Origin: Clostridiales bacterium 38-18
GTDB taxonomy: Bacteria; Bacillota; Clostridia; Peptostreptococcales; Acidaminobacteraceae
DNA: 64,000 bases
Reading direction: 5' to 3'
NCBI GenBank assembly: GCA_001897605.1
Contig: MKTL01000001.1
Span: 62,001 to 126,000 of the forward strand
Below the pieces are notes generated by a model that had not been told where the DNA came from, ran no database searches, and saw nothing but the letters and a program-made list of their open reading frames with translations. The position numbers were made by a program, and so were the translations under genes. Positions 56,455 through 64,000 of this stretch are shown here, in pieces. Positions within the stretch are counted from its first letter, which is position 1. Every line of letters begins with the position of its first letter.

Positions 56455-57387
56455 ATGTTATATAGGAAATACAGTGAAGCACTCGTAGAGAAATTTGGAG
56501 AAAAGGTATATAAGCTACCAGTTAATTTACCGATCACGTGTCCTAATAGGGACGGTAGCATTGGAGTTGGCGGGTGTATTTTTTGCGCTGCTGAGGGTAC
56601 TGGCTTTGAAGCTCAATCTGAAAAACTCAGTGTGAGTGAACAGCTAGCAAATAACAAAGCCATCATTATGCCTAAATATAAAGCGTCCAAATTTATAGCC
56701 TATTTTCAAAATTATACCAATACTTATATGGCACTAGAAGCTTTTAAGCAATACATACTTGAAGCTTGTGAGGCGGATATTGTAGGGATAAGTGTTTCTA
56801 CACGACCCGACTGTCTTTCTGAACCCTATCTCGAGTTTTTACACGAGGTGAAAGAACGGTTTGGACTCTCTATTGAAGTTGAACTAGGTTTGCAATCCAT
56901 TAATATTAATACCCTTGAGATTATCAATAGAGGACATGGGCTTGCGGAGTATATTGAAGCGGTTTTGAAAATTAAGTCGTATGGTTTCTCAATCTGTACG
57001 CACCTGATAGGTAATCTACCATGGGATACCGAACGAGATTTCTATGAAGCGGCAAAGCTGATTAATGTTTTAGATGTCGATTCAGTTAAAATCCATTCAT
57101 TATATATTGTCAAAGGCACCGTTCTTGGAGATTGGTACGAACAGGATGCCTTTGATATGATCACACCAGATGCATACATAGATCGAGTGATTCACTTTCT
57201 TAGGCTCTTAAAACCGACAGTCGTTGTTCAAAGACTATTCGGCAGAGCGCCAGAGGAAATCACCTTATTTTGCAACTGGGAGATGAGTTGGCGAAAGCTA
57301 CAAAATGAGTTAGAGGAAAAAATGACAAGCTATGGCTATCGCCAAGGCGACTTATATAAATCTCAATTTGAACGCCAGGAGGAATAG
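56455..57387 (+). CDS. TIGR01212-family radical SAM protein (YhcC-like)
   Basis: A 310-residue radical SAM protein of a conserved but functionally undefined family. The N-terminus LYRKYSEALVEKFGEKV and LPITCPNRDGSIGVGGCIFC carry the cluster cysteines. Downstream elements include YFQNYTNTY, GISVSTRPDCL, IEVELGLQS and THLIGNLPW, all typical. ATG 56455 with GGAG six bases upstream is preferred over ATG 56443. It lies immediately before the (p)ppGpp synthetase gene, with only one base between them. Confidence 0.9.
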   Translation: MLYRKYSEALVEKFGEKVYKLPVNLPITCPNRDGSIGVGGCIFCAAEGTGFEAQSEKLSVSEQLANNKAIIMPKYKASKFIAYFQNYTNTYMALEAFKQYILEACEADIVGISVSTRPDCLSEPYLEFLHEVKERFGLSIEVELGLQSININTLEIINRGHGLAEYIEAVLKIKSYGFSICTHLIGNLPWDTERDFYEAAKLINVLDVDSVKIHSLYIVKGTVLGDWYEQDAFDMITPDAYIDRVIHFLRLLKPTVVVQRLFGRAPEEITLFCNWEMSWRKLQNELEEKMTSYGYRQGDLYKSQFERQEE

Positions 57388-57388
57388 T

Positions 57389-58210
57389 ATGAACGCAATA
57401 AGAGACTGGAAAACGTTGCTGATTCCTTATGAACAAGCAGTTGAAGAATTAAAGGTTAAATTTAAAGCCATTCGTAATCAATATCGCGAGTTAAATGAGT
57501 ATTCTCCAATTGAGTTTGTTATGGGAAGAGTAAAAAAAATATCAAGTGTTATAGAAAAGGCAGAGCGCAGAAGTATTCCCATGGAACATCTTGAGGAACA
57601 GATGGAAGACATCGCTGGGATTAGAATTATGTGCCAGTTTATTGATGACATATATGAAGTGGTACATTTAATAAGAGAAAGAAGTGGGAAAGATTTTTCC
57701 GTATTATATGAAAAGGACTACATTCGCAACCCAAAAGAAAGTGGATATAAGAGCTATCATATCATTATAAAGTATCCTGTACAAACGGCTCTTGGAACTA
57801 AAGAAATCCTTGCGGAGCTTCAAATAAGAACCTTGGCGATGAATTTCTGGGCGACGATTGAACACTCGTTAAATTACAAATACAAGTCTCATATTCCTGA
57901 AGACATCATCGAAAGACTTAAAAATTCTGCACTTGCAGCGACAAGATTAGATGAAGAAATGATGGAAATTAGTAGAGAGATTATCAACGCACAGTTGATG
58001 TTTGAAGAGAAATCCAACACCATTCGAGAAATTATTACAAACATCCAGCTCCTGTTTACACAGGGCAAAGAAATAGAGGCACTTGATTTTCAACAACGAT
58101 TTGACAACATTAAGAACAATGACAATATGTTTGAGTTTGAGCTTTTGTTAACAGAGATAAAAATGAGTATGCCGAGGTACAATCATTTTGAGAAGGGTAA
58201 ATTGATATGA
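57389..58210 (+). CDS. Small (p)ppGpp synthetase (YjbM/RelQ-like)
   Basis: A 273-residue RelA/SpoT-fold synthetase producing the alarmone (p)ppGpp from ATP and GDP or GTP. The synthetase features are EDIAGIRIMCQFIDDIYEV, ESGYKSYHIIIKY and ELQIRTLAMNFWATIEHSLNYK. No HD hydrolase or TGS/ACT domains are present, making it a small alarmone synthetase. ATG 57389 follows AGGAGG; the 5' extension overlapping the previous gene is not used. Its stop overlaps the TtcA-like start by 4 bases, indicating coupled translation. Confidence 0.93.
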   Translation: MNAIRDWKTLLIPYEQAVEELKVKFKAIRNQYRELNEYSPIEFVMGRVKKISSVIEKAERRSIPMEHLEEQMEDIAGIRIMCQFIDDIYEVVHLIRERSGKDFSVLYEKDYIRNPKESGYKSYHIIIKYPVQTALGTKEILAELQIRTLAMNFWATIEHSLNYKYKSHIPEDIIERLKNSALAATRLDEEMMEISREIINAQLMFEEKSNTIREIITNIQLLFTQGKEIEALDFQQRFDNIKNNDNMFEFELLLTEIKMSMPRYNHFEKGKLI

Positions 58211-58920
58211 AGCGTTGGATGCAGAATCTGTATCTGAAACGCATCAGAGAAGCAATTGAGAAGTATAACATGATTTCTGATGGAGATAGAATTCTTGTTG
58301 CGGTTTCTGGTGGTAAAGATAGTACGGTTTTATTTTATGCTTTAAATCAGCTTAAAAGGATTGGCTATAAAAAATTTGAAGTGGTTGGTTTGACTATAGA
58401 TCATGGACTAATAGGTAATCTTGAAAGCTATCACAGGCATTGTGTTGATAACGATATGGTTCATGAAATTCATGAAGAGCATTATGCAATTGCACTCTCA
58501 CATGGTAAAGCTTTTGCACCCTGCTATACCTGTTCAAGGCTCAGAAAAGGGATTGTCAAACGACATGCGATGGAAAATGGCTATAATAAAATAGCGCTTG
58601 GACATACGAAGGATGATCTGGTTGAGACCTTTATGATGAATATGCTTCAGCATGGGAAAATCGCTACGATGGTACCGGTGTCAACGACTGAGGAGGGGAT
58701 TACTATGATTCGTCCTCTCATGCTAGTAGATGAAAAGAGCATTATTAAATCGATTGAGCTATTGGCATTTCCATTGATGTCTGATACCTGCGAATTCGCA
58801 AAAGAAAGATTAAGAAGTCGAGCTGAGGGAATGATCAATCAAATAGAATTGACAACACCGGATTTTTCAGATAGAGTGATACAGGCGCTTGGCAATGTTG
58901 ATTTCAATAGATTGTTGTAA
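58207..58920 (+). CDS. TtcA-like tRNA 2-thiocytidine biosynthesis / PP-loop ATPase
   Basis: A 237-residue PP-loop pyrophosphatase. The nucleotide-binding motif is VAVSGGKDSTVLFYAL, followed by the CYTCSRLRKGIVKR iron-sulfur-type motif and LGHTKDDLVETFMMN. TtcA thiolates C32 of some tRNAs; assignment to TtcA itself is inferred from the CxxC...SRLR pattern. It overlaps the upstream synthetase by 4 bases, linking alarmone and tRNA-modification genes. Confidence 0.85.
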   Translation: MKRWMQNLYLKRIREAIEKYNMISDGDRILVAVSGGKDSTVLFYALNQLKRIGYKKFEVVGLTIDHGLIGNLESYHRHCVDNDMVHEIHEEHYAIALSHGKAFAPCYTCSRLRKGIVKRHAMENGYNKIALGHTKDDLVETFMMNMLQHGKIATMVPVSTTEEGITMIRPLMLVDEKSIIKSIELLAFPLMSDTCEFAKERLRSRAEGMINQIELTTPDFSDRVIQALGNVDFNRLL

Positions 58921-58964
58921 AGTCAAAATGATTTTTAAAATCACTTTGAATAGAAAGGTATAAC

Positions 58965-59654
58965 ATGGCACTATATATTATAGGCGATCTCCATCTGAGC
59001 TTTGGTGGTGATAAACCAATGGAAGTATTTGGCGCTCAATGGGACAAACACTTTGATAAAATAAAGGCAGATTGGCTAGACAAAGTGAAGGATGAGGACA
59101 CCGTAATCCTACCAGGCGATATTTCATGGGCGATAAGCTTTAACGGTGCTTTTGAGGATCTTAATTGGATTGAGGGTTTACCAGGTAAAAAGATAATATT
59201 TAAAGGAAATCATGATTACTGGTGGGTATCGAAAACTAAGATGGACCCAGTATTTAAGACCATTAACTTTGTACACAATACCTATGGCATATATGAAGAT
59301 TATGCTATTTGTGGCACGAGAGGATGGATTTGTCCAGGAGATGATTTTTCTGAGGAGGATGAACGCGTCTATAAACGCGAGCTAATTCGATTGGAGCTTT
59401 CAATAAAGGAAGCAATGAAAAATGGATATAGCAAGATTATTGGTGTCCTTCATTTTCCACCAACCAATGAGCACAAAGCAGCATCAGGATTTACAGAAAT
59501 TTTTGAGCGATATGGAATTGAACATGTTATCTACGGACATGTTCATGGGAAGAGTAATTTCAGAAATGCATTAAAAGGGGAATATCATGGTGTAAATTAC
59601 TATTTAACATCATGTGATTATTTGGATTTTAAGCTACTAAAGCTTTTAGAGTAG
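58965..59654 (+). CDS. Metallophosphoesterase family protein
   Basis: A 229-residue calcineurin-like phosphoesterase with GDLHLSFGG, LPGDISWAIS, FKGNHDYWW, VLHFPPTNEH and VIYGHVHGK as metal motifs in order. It belongs to the conserved phosphoesterase type found in Clostridia with unknown natural substrate; it is unrelated in sequence to the YfcE-type protein at 6.5 kb. An A/T-rich inverted repeat at 58923-58950 lies upstream but lacks a T tract. The ribosome binding site is moderate (AGAAAGG). Confidence 0.88.
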   Translation: MALYIIGDLHLSFGGDKPMEVFGAQWDKHFDKIKADWLDKVKDEDTVILPGDISWAISFNGAFEDLNWIEGLPGKKIIFKGNHDYWWVSKTKMDPVFKTINFVHNTYGIYEDYAICGTRGWICPGDDFSEEDERVYKRELIRLELSIKEAMKNGYSKIIGVLHFPPTNEHKAASGFTEIFERYGIEHVIYGHVHGKSNFRNALKGEYHGVNYYLTSCDYLDFKLLKLLE

Positions 59655-59669
59655 AAAGGCGTTATTTAG

Positions 59670-60212
59670 GTGAATAATTTGAATTGTGAGTCCACTGAGG
59701 ACTACTTCAAGAAGAGAATTGAGTTAATTGAACGGTTAGAAAATGGTGTGTTAGATAAAGAAGGCTTTATTAATGAGAACTATATCTTGATGAGCGCCTT
59801 CAATCCCTGTGGTGTTAGTGTTTCCTCAGTCGAAGATGGCATCATAAAATACCACTACTTTAATACCATGGCAAAGAAGAAAATGCTTGAATCGGATGCG
59901 ATAGAATTTAAGGATGCATACCGTTCAAGAAGGCTTCGTGATGAAGCGTATGATTTATATATCAAAAAAGATAAGATAACACTAAATATGCTTGAAACCG
60001 TTAATTATCAGGGGATTGAAGCTTATTATATACTCATGAATTCACGATCCTTAATGGGGCAGATTTTTGAAATACGGTTTAATCAATACGAAAAAGTGGT
60101 ATTACATTCAAAGGACCGTAAAATTTTATATAAGCTAAAGGAAATGGGTTGTTTCTCTGAAGAACCAATAGCATCGGTGATAGCGACATATGTAAATACA
60201 AAAATCTACTAA
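59670..60212 (+). CDS. Conserved-looking protein of unknown function
   Basis: I cannot name a family with confidence for this 180-residue protein. It is mostly helical by composition, with a Cys-containing region (FNPCGVSVSSVEDG) and a C-terminal beta segment ending VIATYVNTKIY. It contains no recognised enzyme motif. It probably starts at GTG 59670, or at TTG 59679 if AGGTG (59667-59671) is used. It is placed between the phosphoesterase and a thioesterase-like gene in the same direction. Confidence 0.7.
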   Translation: MNNLNCESTEDYFKKRIELIERLENGVLDKEGFINENYILMSAFNPCGVSVSSVEDGIIKYHYFNTMAKKKMLESDAIEFKDAYRSRRLRDEAYDLYIKKDKITLNMLETVNYQGIEAYYILMNSRSLMGQIFEIRFNQYEKVVLHSKDRKILYKLKEMGCFSEEPIASVIATYVNTKIY

Positions 60213-60224
60213 GGAGGCGACTGT

Positions 60225-60638
60225 ATGGAACTAAAAAAAGCACTTGAAGAGGGCATGTCATTGACTATCCAAAAAAAAGTGACGATTGATGACGCAGCGT
60301 TGCATTACGGAAGTGGAAAAATTCAGGATTTGTTCGCAACACCAAGACTAGTTGCATTGATGATTGAGGCTAGTACTCAATTGATAGATGGCCCACTACC
60401 AGAAGGCTATGTCTCAGTGGGACATCATTTTGAGGTCGACCATTTCAAGCCTACACTCGTTGGTGCGACGGTGACAATCGAAGTGAAGATCAGCAAAGTT
60501 GTGGACAACAGATACACACTTGATATGAACGCTTACGATGAGTTTGGTCCTATAGGTTCTGGTCAACACACTCGAAGCATTGTAGACTATAAGATACTCG
60601 TTAAAAGAGCACAAGATAGAGAAAGGGCAGGCAAATAA
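60225..60638 (+). CDS. FlK-like hotdog-fold thioesterase
   Basis: A 137-residue hotdog-fold protein resembling the fluoroacetyl-CoA-specific thioesterase FlK group. Residues corresponding to the FlK catalytic set can be seen: Thr in FATPRLVALMIE, Glu in the same helix, and His in VGHHFEVDHFKP. Related proteins in non-producers of fluoroacetate are common and hydrolyse other acyl-CoAs, so the substrate is unknown. AAGGAGG precedes the ATG. The HAD gene starts 7 bases after its stop. Confidence 0.85.
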   Translation: MELKKALEEGMSLTIQKKVTIDDAALHYGSGKIQDLFATPRLVALMIEASTQLIDGPLPEGYVSVGHHFEVDHFKPTLVGATVTIEVKISKVVDNRYTLDMNAYDEFGPIGSGQHTRSIVDYKILVKRAQDRERAGK

Positions 60639-60644
60639 GAACGT

Positions 60645-61301
60645 ATGCAAGTTTTGAAGGACGTAAAAGCAATCATATTTGATTTAGATGGAACGTTAGT
60701 AGATTCGATGTGGATTTGGAAGCAAATCGACATCGATTTTCTTGAAAAGAGAGGAATTGCACTACCGGATGACCTTCAAAAGGAAATTGAAGGAATGAGC
60801 TTTACTGAAACAGCAAACTATTTTATTACTCGTTTTGGTTTAACTGAGCCTTTAGAAAGCATTCAAGATGAATGGAACGATATGGCAAAAAGCTTTTATG
60901 GATCAAGAATTCCTTTAAAAGAATACGCGAAGCAATTGATTGAATATGCAAGTGAGCATGCAATTAAACTCGGTATAGGCACAAGCAACTCAAGAGAGCT
61001 TTTGGAGGAAGTAACACGTGCTCACGCTATACACACCTATTTTGAATCCATGCGCACATCGTGTGAAGTGGCGAAGGGAAAACCTAGCCCAGATATATTT
61101 TTAAAGGTTGCAGAGGACTTAGGCGTTTTACCAGAGCATTGTGTTGTATTTGAGGATACGCATGCGGGGGTGCTAGCTGCAAAAAATGCCGGTATGAAAG
61201 TTATAGCGGTTTATGATGATTTATCGGCACCTTATAGAGCTTTGATTGAAGCCGATGCAGACCATTATATATTAAGCTTTAAAGAGCTTTTCAGTGCTTA
61301 A
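60645..61301 (+). CDS. HAD-family phosphatase (beta-phosphoglucomutase-like)
   Basis: A 218-residue haloacid dehalogenase hydrolase of subfamily IA. Motif I is FDLDGTLVDS, motif II GIGTSNSRELL, motif III Lys in AKGKPSPDIFL, and motif IV FEDTHAGVLAAKNAGM. A helical cap domain occupies about residues 18-85. It is annotated generically because phosphoglucomutase versus phosphatase cannot be told apart here. It is read close behind the thioesterase gene, with a weak binding site. Confidence 0.9.
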   Translation: MQVLKDVKAIIFDLDGTLVDSMWIWKQIDIDFLEKRGIALPDDLQKEIEGMSFTETANYFITRFGLTEPLESIQDEWNDMAKSFYGSRIPLKEYAKQLIEYASEHAIKLGIGTSNSRELLEEVTRAHAIHTYFESMRTSCEVAKGKPSPDIFLKVAEDLGVLPEHCVVFEDTHAGVLAAKNAGMKVIAVYDDLSAPYRALIEADADHYILSFKELFSA

Positions 61302-61315
61302 ATATGAGAAATCAG

Positions 61316-61345
61316 AAATCCATCTAAGGGTGGATTTTCTTTTTA
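61316..61345 (+). terminator. Terminator after the HAD gene
   Basis: AAATCCATC pairs with GGTGGATTT across a TAAG loop (one G-T pair), followed by TCTTTTT. Confidence 0.82.
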
Positions 61346-61453
61346 AGTAGTCGGGATTTTCACGGAAATAAAAAGGATCATGTCAGAAAAATTTTGATAA
61401 TCTTCAATTGTGAATTGTAAGGTTAATTATATGGGAATAGGTTAGGAGTTCAA

Positions 61454-62821
61454 GTGAAAAAAGGGCAAGAAATTGAGATTAAAATTGAAAAGATGAAATA
61501 TCCAAATGTGGGAATCGGAACCTTTGAAGGGGAGCAGGTACGTATAAAAGGTGCACTGACAGGACAAACTGTAAAGGCCAGAATCAGCAAAAAAAGATCA
61601 AGCAAGATTGAAGCAAGACCACTTGAGGTTATCGAGAGATCCGAAAGAGAGAGCGCTTCTTTTTGTGAGCATTTTGGTAGCTGTGGCGGTTGTATGCTGC
61701 AGACTCTTGATTATGAGGGGCAATTAGCAATAAAGCGTGAAATGGTGAAGCATTTGTTTGAAGAAGCTGGACTAGAAATTAAGATTGATAAAATTATTGG
61801 AAGTCCAGAAATTTTTGAATACAGAAATAAAATGGAATATTCATTTGGAGATGAGTTTAAGGACGGCCCCTTGACGCTGGGTATGCATAAGAAAGGACAT
61901 CATCACGATGTTGTAAATGTTCCACATTGTCATCTTGTGGACGAGGACTACCGAACTCTATTAAATGGTATTTTAGCGTATGCTACAGAAAAGAAGCTCA
62001 TCAAGTACAATAAGAGAAGTAATGAAGGCTTTTTAAGACATCTTGTCGTAAGAAAATCCAAAGGCACCGGCGAGATTATGGTGGCATTATCTGCTACAAC
62101 GGGTCCGCAGGATGCTGAAGGAAATTCGTTTGATGGATCAGCATTTTTAAAAAGGATACAAGAATTACCTCTTAAAGGTACCCTAAAAAGTGTTCTATAT
62201 GTTAAAAATGATGGTCTTGGCGATGTCGTTGCCGGAGATATCTGTATATTATTCGGAGATGATTTTATTACTGAAAAACTGTATGATTTAACCTTTAAGA
62301 TTACACTTTATTCATTCTTCCAAACCAATACGCATGGCGCTGAAATCCTATATCAAACTGCAATGAATTTGATTGATGATCTATCAGATAAGGTTTGCTT
62401 CGATCTTTTTAGTGGCACTGGGACAATAGGGCAAATAATGGCGCAAAAGGCCAGCCAAGTAATCGGTATTGAATGGGTCCAAGATGCGGTCGATGCAGCC
62501 AAAGAAAACGCAGCGTTAAATAGGCTTACAAATTGTAAATTTATCTGTGGGGACGTCTTTGAAAAGCTTCAAAGCGTGACGGAACAGCCGGACGTAATCG
62601 TGGTCGATCCGCCAAGAAACGGTATGGGAGAAAAAACAACCACAGCAATTGCAGGCTATAATATACCGAGTATCGTTTATGTATCCTGTAACCCATCGAC
62701 TCTATTGGAGGATCTGATCGTTTTTAGGAAGCTTGGATACGAAACAGATGAAATTACCTTGGTTGATATGTTTCCTTGGACAGGTGGCGTGGAGTGTGTG
62801 ACACAGCTCAGAAAAATATAA
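61454..62821 (+). CDS. rlmD: 23S rRNA (uracil-C5)-methyltransferase RlmD/RumA-like
   Basis: A 455-residue SAM-dependent RNA uridine methyltransferase with an N-terminal TRAM domain (about residues 1-55). A 4Fe-4S cluster motif CEHFGSCGGC is present, followed by the methyltransferase fold with FDLFSGTGTIGQ, catalytic Cys in YVSCNPSTL and VVDPPRNGMG. E. coli RlmD methylates U1939. The start GTG 61454 follows AGGAG by five bases. The family is firm; the exact target (U1939 or U747) is inferred. A terminator follows. Confidence 0.92.
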   Translation: MKKGQEIEIKIEKMKYPNVGIGTFEGEQVRIKGALTGQTVKARISKKRSSKIEARPLEVIERSERESASFCEHFGSCGGCMLQTLDYEGQLAIKREMVKHLFEEAGLEIKIDKIIGSPEIFEYRNKMEYSFGDEFKDGPLTLGMHKKGHHHDVVNVPHCHLVDEDYRTLLNGILAYATEKKLIKYNKRSNEGFLRHLVVRKSKGTGEIMVALSATTGPQDAEGNSFDGSAFLKRIQELPLKGTLKSVLYVKNDGLGDVVAGDICILFGDDFITEKLYDLTFKITLYSFFQTNTHGAEILYQTAMNLIDDLSDKVCFDLFSGTGTIGQIMAQKASQVIGIEWVQDAVDAAKENAALNRLTNCKFICGDVFEKLQSVTEQPDVIVVDPPRNGMGEKTTTAIAGYNIPSIVYVSCNPSTLLEDLIVFRKLGYETDEITLVDMFPWTGGVECVTQLRKI

Positions 62822-62834
62822 TGGCCATATTTTT

Positions 62835-62864
62835 ACTCAGTTTAATTATTAAACTGAGTTTTTT
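62835..62864 (+). terminator. Terminator after rlmD
   Basis: A perfect 11-bp stem (ACTCAGTTTAA / TTAAACTGAGT) with a TTA loop runs into six T residues. Confidence 0.92.
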
Positions 62865-62954
62865 ATTGCTCATTTTTATAGATAGTTTTTATAAATAATA
62901 GGGTAGACGGTTATGAGGATGAGAGAGGTGACTGGTATAAATTTACTTATCAAA

Positions 62955-62983
62955 TTGTTATTTTAGTATAGATGAATTATAAT
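62955..62983 (+). promoter_or_regulatory. Promoter for the PAS-GGDEF gene
   Basis: TTGTTA (62955-62960) and TATAAT (62978-62983) are spaced 17 bases, 67 bases upstream of the start codon. Confidence 0.75.
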
Positions 62984-63050
62984 AATACTATGGTACTTTT
63001 ATCCTATATCGGGTATATGTAGTATATCGTTCAGAATGGAAGGAAATAAT

Positions 63051-64000
63051 ATGGATAATAATCGGTTTTATGAATCTCAATTATCAAAACCAGAGACACT
63101 AGTGACTATAAAAAACAACCCTTGGAAGACGATACTAATCTACATGGTTTTAGGATTTGCTTGGATAAAATTTTCAGATACGATTGTGGCTCAGCTGACT
63201 AGTGATTATAAGATGTATATGCTAGTACAATCGATTAAAGGGTCGTTTTATGTTTTGCTGACGGGTGGATTATTATACTTCTTAATAAGAATGGACAATA
63301 GAAAGATCTTCCAATTATCTAGGTCATTAAGCGAGTCAAATCAAGAGCTTGTCAGCTTTTCTGAAGAAATGATTGCAGTTGAAGAGGAGCTTAAAAACAA
63401 CTATGAATCTCTTCAAAATGCAATGAAGAAGGTGGAGAACCACAAGCTATTCATTGAGGGGTTCTATACAAACACCAATACAAGTGTTGTCGCGTGGAAA
63501 CTTTCAGGTGAAATAGTGGAAGTGAATCCCTTTTATACTGAAGTGACACAAACGAATTCAGAGAAGATATTAGGACAAGACGTAACTGAAATTGTTTTTG
63601 ATAATTGTGATATTAACATAACTGAATTCATTGAAAATCTGAGACTCAACCCACTAGATAATAAATTTGAGTCAAGACTATGTACTGAAGAAGGTAGTTG
63701 TCTTACCTTTCTATGGTCTAATGCCATTATGCATCACCCAGAGCTTAATGAAGAGGTAATCGTTTCTTTTGGATTAGATGTTTCAAAGGAGAAGGAAAAG
63801 GAAAAACAGATTTACGATTTGGCTTTTAAAGATAAATTAACTGGACTTCATAACAAAACGGTTTTTGAAATAGATGTAAATCAGCTGATTGAATCAAAAC
63901 AGAACTTCACCCTTTTATATTTAGATTTTGATAACTTTAAAAACATCAATGAAGTACTGGGACATGCGCAAGGAGATACCTTCTTAAAAAATTATGCTCA
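63051..64000 (+). CDS. Membrane PAS-GGDEF diguanylate cyclase (3' end outside window)
   Basis: A partial gene of at least 316 codons. Two predicted membrane helices (about residues 24-45 and 66-82, TILIYMVLGFAW and FYVLLTGGLLYFL) flank a short loop, followed by a coiled coil (SEEMIAVEEELKNNYESLQ). A PAS-like domain (about 130-245, GFYTNTNTSVVAWKLSGE) comes next, then the start of a GGDEF domain with DKLTGLHNK and LLYLDFDNFKNINEVLGH (the metal-binding Asp). The actual GGDEF signature lies beyond the window, so catalytic competence cannot be judged. AAGGAAAT precedes ATG 63051, with a promoter upstream. Confidence 0.88.
   Translation, partial: MDNNRFYESQLSKPETLVTIKNNPWKTILIYMVLGFAWIKFSDTIVAQLTSDYKMYMLVQSIKGSFYVLLTGGLLYFLIRMDNRKIFQLSRSLSESNQELVSFSEEMIAVEEELKNNYESLQNAMKKVENHKLFIEGFYTNTNTSVVAWKLSGEIVEVNPFYTEVTQTNSEKILGQDVTEIVFDNCDINITEFIENLRLNPLDNKFESRLCTEEGSCLTFLWSNAIMHHPELNEEVIVSFGLDVSKEKEKEKQIYDLAFKDKLTGLHNKTVFEIDVNQLIESKQNFTLLYLDFDNFKNINEVLGHAQGDTFLKNYA

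Noticed and set aside
58923-58950. Inverted repeat after the TtcA-like gene as a terminator
   Set aside because: The stem is A/T-rich with mismatches and no T tract follows, so termination is not supported.

Overview
This 64 kb window is continuous chromosomal sequence from a low-GC Gram-positive anaerobe. It looks like a member of the Clostridia, possibly near Fusibacter or Acidaminobacter; that placement is inference from protein style, AGGAGG-type ribosome binding sites, low GC and the tig-clpP-clpX-lon-ysxC gene order. I see no rRNA operon, insertion sequence, prophage, integrase or CRISPR array. Gene density is high, most genes are on the + strand in short operons, and many operons end in clear hairpin-plus-T terminators.

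Layout. 1-7.0 kb: the 3' part of ligA, an AIR-synthase-like protein, a secreted N-acetylmuramoyl-L-alanine amidase, then rph, a dITP/XTP pyrophosphatase and a YfcE-type phosphoesterase. 7.1-7.7 kb: six tRNA genes (Pro, Arg, His, Gln, Lys, Arg). 7.8-9.7 kb (minus): a PepT-like peptidase and an orphan SagB-type oxidoreductase. 9.8-14.2 kb: an HD-GYP sensor and a chemoreceptor with a very basic N-terminal tail. 14.4-19.7 kb: a nucleoid-associated protein, RluF-like pseudouridine synthase, two unknown membrane-anchored proteins, RecX and a convergent UvrD-like helicase. 20-26.8 kb: a protein quality-control block (tig, clpP, clpX, lon, ysxC, cyclophilin). 26.9-29.7 kb (minus): a small unknown protein, lysA and class II fba. 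29.8-36.9 kb: RNA-modification enzymes (RsmF-like, RsuA-like, RluA-family), an MltG-like membrane protein lacking a catalytic domain, a GNAT protein, a CARF-less Csm6-like HEPN protein and a TGS-uridine-kinase-like protein. 37-43 kb: a membrane PP2C phosphatase, HTH regulator, orphan solute-binding lipoprotein, QueG-like reductase and a Kbl-type aminotransferase. 43.3-48.8 kb: cheV and a spermidine/putrescine cassette (cupin-HTH regulator, potABCD). 48.8-54.3 kb: a FolD lacking its usual catalytic lysine, an RCC1/PKD-like protein, PilZ, rlmN and small proteins. 54.5-64 kb: a secreted 5'-nucleotidase with LysM, a radical SAM protein, a small (p)ppGpp synthetase, a TtcA-like enzyme, a phosphoesterase, a FlK-like thioesterase, a HAD phosphatase, rlmD and the 5' part of a PAS-GGDEF gene.

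Functional themes are RNA modification, protein quality control, cyclic-di-GMP and chemotaxis signalling (HD-GYP, PilZ, GGDEF, MCP, CheV) and polyamine uptake. The observations most worth a second look are the CARF-less HEPN protein at 34.5 kb, the FolD lysine-to-isoleucine change at 48.9 kb, paired dyads at the polyamine operon promoter, and the RCC1/PKD-like surface protein.
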